Shown piece by piece: positions 62,230-64,000 of a stretch of DNA of 64,000 bases. The translations under genes and the position numbers were made by a program. This DNA is from Ohtaekwangia sp036786105 (lineage in GTDB: Bacteria; Bacteroidota; Bacteroidia; Cytophagales; Cyclobacteriaceae): contig NZ_DAIQRQ010000005.1 of NCBI RefSeq assembly GCF_036786105.1, positions 62,001-126,000 of the forward strand. Reading direction: 5' to 3'. Numbering within the stretch: position 1 is the stretch's first letter; the number at the start of each line of letters is the position of its first letter. The notes beneath the pieces are model-generated. The model worked only from the letters and a program-made list of their open reading frames with translations, was not told where the DNA came from and did not search any database.

Positions 62230-62877
62230 TTAGTTGATGCTGGCAAGCAGCATTCTGAGTTCATGATCTTCCGGTTGCAAAAAATTGTACGGAGAATGCC
62301 CGTCTTTGTTTGGTATGGTAGCATCAGCGCCTGCCTGAAGCAGTAATTTTACACATGCCACCTGGTGGTGGCGATTACTACCTTCACCAAATTTATAGCC
62401 ATGTACGGCCCATAGCAAGGGAGTGCTATGAAAATCCACACACCGGCGGTTGATCTCCACAGGTTCCTGTAACAAACGCTCAACGAGTTTATCACGGCCG
62501 CACCAGGCGGCCCAATGTAATGCAGTACCTCCATGACAGCCACCGTGGTGTATATCGGCTCCGTGTTCTAGATACAATTGTGCCACTGCATCGGCATGGA
62601 GACTTGCTGCAGCTACCAGAGGCGTATCGCGGTTTTCTACACGTTCATAACCATCTACAGAGGCACCATAAGCCAGGAATATTTTGGCCATTTCCACAGC
62701 TTGCTCATCCGTATACATTCTGTGAAACACGCCATCGCAGAGGCGATGTAGTGGATGCGCCTTCACTGTATCACGTTCATCCAGCGCGATCGCTTCGTTC
62801 GCCAATGCAGGATTTTGTGCTAGCGTCTTTTGTATTCCGGTATAATCAACGTGTTGAATAAGTTGTAGCAGGTTCAT
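62230..62877 (-). CDS. Ankyrin-repeat protein (215 aa)
   Basis: A 215-residue cytoplasmic protein with about five ankyrin units, recognisable as DTPLVAAASLHADAVAQLYL, GADIHHGGCHGGTALHWAAW, STPLLWAVHGYKF and QVACVKLLLQAGADATIPNK. No signal peptide or enzymatic domain. It is a protein-interaction module of unknown partner. Single gene, divergent from the VOC gene. Confidence 0.85.
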   Translation of the reverse strand: MNLLQLIQHVDYTGIQKTLAQNPALANEAIALDERDTVKAHPLHRLCDGVFHRMYTDEQAVEMAKIFLAYGASVDGYERVENRDTPLVAAASLHADAVAQLYLEHGADIHHGGCHGGTALHWAAWCGRDKLVERLLQEPVEINRRCVDFHSTPLLWAVHGYKFGEGSNRHHQVACVKLLLQAGADATIPNKDGHSPYNFLQPEDHELRMLLASIN

Positions 62878-63119
62878 AGTGTATCACAGCATTTGAGTTG
62901 AAGAGGCGTAATGCGTTATGAAATTACAGATTAAAGTTACAAAGAGAATATTGCCAGATCAACATGGAATTATCCACGCTATGGTCGAATATTGAAATTG
63001 ACTCGGTGTGCACAGTTGTAAAAAAGTCTGCCACTTATCAAAAGTGATTTTGACAACAGAGGCTAAATCAATACTTTGATCTGAATTTAACTGCTGTCCT
63101 GCAGCATCCTTGTATAATC

Positions 63120-63584
63120 ATGAAGCATTCTCTATTCATCTTACTTGTAGTAGTACTCACCCTATATACCAGCGATGCATTTGCACAATCAACTGCGGGT
63201 CGCAACGCCGTTCTGAATCATACGGCTATTTATGTAAAAGACGTGAAGGCAACAGCAGCGTTCTATCATTCTATTATCGGTTTGGATACTATACCCGAGC
63301 CATTCCACGATGGCAAGCATGCCTGGTTCAGTATTGCTCCGGGCGTAGCGATGCATGTTATTCAGGGTGCTGATCAACGTAAAGAGTATTACAAGAATCA
63401 ACACACCTGCTTCAGCGTGGCATCGGTAGATGCTTTTACGGCATTGCTAAAGAAAAACCACATACCGTGGGAAGATCGCGATGGTTCAAAGATGGCGACT
63501 ACGATGCGCGTAGATGGCGTAAAACAAATATGGTTACAGGATCCGGATGGATATTGGATCGAGATCAATGATGCCAAAGAGTAA
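63120..63584 (+). CDS. Exported VOC-family protein (glyoxalase-like)
   Basis: A 154-residue protein with a signal peptide (MKHSLFILLVVVLTLYTSDAFA) followed by one VOC/glyoxalase domain. LNHTAIYVKDVKATAAFYHS gives the first metal His, KHAWFSIAPGVAMHVIQGAD an internal segment, and IWLQDPDGYWIEIND the typical C-terminal end with the Glu ligand. Most VOC enzymes are cytoplasmic, so the signal peptide is unusual. Ligand unknown. Confidence 0.82.
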   Translation: MKHSLFILLVVVLTLYTSDAFAQSTAGRNAVLNHTAIYVKDVKATAAFYHSIIGLDTIPEPFHDGKHAWFSIAPGVAMHVIQGADQRKEYYKNQHTCFSVASVDAFTALLKKNHIPWEDRDGSKMATTMRVDGVKQIWLQDPDGYWIEINDAKE

Positions 63585-63642
63585 GTTTAACCAAATGTAT
63601 GGTTCGTATCTATTACAAGGCGTTTGTGTAGACGGGAATAAA

Positions 63643-63674
63643 AAAGCATCACAGGTATATACCTGTAATGCTTT
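63643..63674. terminator. Bidirectional terminator between convergent genes
   Basis: AAAGCAT (63643-63649) and ACAGGTA (63651-63657) pair with TACCTGT (63660-63666) and ATGCTTT (63668-63674) around a 2-nt apex, with a single C/A mismatch. A-tract before, T-rich after. Confidence 0.7.
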
Positions 63675-63695
63675 CATTTTAATATAAAGTATATT

Positions 63696-64000
63696 TTACA
63701 GCGATGCCATATCGATCACAAAGCGATAACGCACATCACCTTTAATCATTCGGTCGAATGCCTTTTGAATATCCTGTATTTTAATGAGCTCAATGTCAGA
63801 TACAATGTTATGTTGTGCGCAGAAGTCGAGCATCTCTTGTGTTTCGGGCAGACCACCGATCATAGAACCGGCCAGGCTTTTTCTTCCAACGATGATACTG
63901 AACGCAGAAACATCGGCAGGCTTGGAAGGCACACCTACACAAATGTGTGTTCCGTTGGTCTTGAGCAATGAAAGGTATAGATTAAGGTCATGTTCTGCAG
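63696..64000 (-). CDS. Zinc-type NAD(P)-dependent alcohol dehydrogenase, C-terminal part (truncated by window edge)
   Basis: The 3' end of a gene that continues beyond the right edge. The visible 101 residues read AEHDLNLYLSLLKTNGTHIC, VGVPSKPADVSAF, RKSLAGSMIGGLPETQEML and end AFDRMIKGDVRYRFVIDMAS. HDLNLYLSLLK...G and the G(S/M)..G...T.EM motif are characteristic of the cinnamyl/YahK-type alcohol dehydrogenases. The start and the catalytic zinc site lie outside. Confidence 0.85.
   Translation of the reverse strand, partial: AEHDLNLYLSLLKTNGTHICVGVPSKPADVSAFSIIVGRKSLAGSMIGGLPETQEMLDFCAQHNIVSDIELIKIQDIQKAFDRMIKGDVRYRFVIDMASL

Overview
The window reads as a chromosomal segment of a Bacteroidota bacterium, most likely of the order Cytophagales (inference). 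The signs are: secretion signals ending at a lipobox cysteine in many small proteins, NadA/NadB and BY-kinase types typical of the phylum, FtsX-like permeases of the large two-copy type, DUF2807 and DUF305 proteins, a MetE-type short methionine synthase, a lack of Shine-Dalgarno motifs, and one clear phylum-type promoter (TTG-N18-TAnnTTTG) in front of the tRNA gene. The sequence is a scaffold: 100 Ns at 47649-47748 are flanked by an identical 55-bp copy on each side.

Layout. 1-8.3 kb: HtrA-like protease, a possible 31-residue membrane microprotein with its own terminator, an 817-residue FtsX-type permease, a PafA-type alkaline phosphatase, a succinate-semialdehyde dehydrogenase and a DUF2807 lipoprotein. 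8.3-22 kb: MATE exporter, a coiled-coil protein, a toxin-antitoxin-like pair, a 41-residue lipoprotein coupled to cmk, a DUF502 membrane protein, a beta-barrel protein, mnmA with a TlpA-type lipoprotein, a CaiB-type CoA transferase overlapping a truncated globin, nadA-nadB, and uvrB. 22.2-32.9 kb is one continuous minus-strand run: GT4 glycosyltransferase, rfbC, Wza-like exporter, BY-kinase, PHP-type phosphatase, nucleotide-sugar-type SDR, TPR protein, phosphosulfolactate synthase homologue, DUF368 (polyprenyl-phosphate translocase family) and aroE, closed by a terminator. This is an exopolysaccharide export and regulation locus followed by envelope and core metabolism genes.

33-34.4 kb holds hflX and tRNA-Arg(CCT). 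From the tRNA to about 38.8 kb coding density falls: small unrecognised proteins, a stand-alone protein made of seven helicase-associated repeats, a small lipoprotein, and the C-terminal remnant of a GH43-like enzyme. This looks like accessory DNA next to a tRNA gene. 38.8-47.3 kb carries a CPA2 antiporter, a MetE-like enzyme, a DoxX-ArsR-SRPBCC operon with an operator-like palindrome, a GH114-like lipoprotein and a TPR protein. After the gap come two large multidomain sensor kinases (48.3-54.3 kb), a STAS-like protein, an alpha-oxoamine-synthase/GNAT fusion, an alpha-L-fucosidase, a DUF305 lipoprotein, an AlbA-type ATP-binding protein with an NDGV tandem repeat, an SDR, an ankyrin protein, an exported VOC protein and a truncated alcohol dehydrogenase at the right edge.

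Points of most interest: a dispersed intergenic repeat family built on TAACGTGTAACGATTAAC (three loci), the nadA leader with two mutually exclusive hairpins, the possible microprotein, the seven-repeat HA protein, and the co-occurrence of a phosphosulfolactate synthase homologue with an oxoamine-synthase fusion, which could relate to sulfonolipid synthesis. No CRISPR array, rRNA, prophage or intact insertion sequence was seen.
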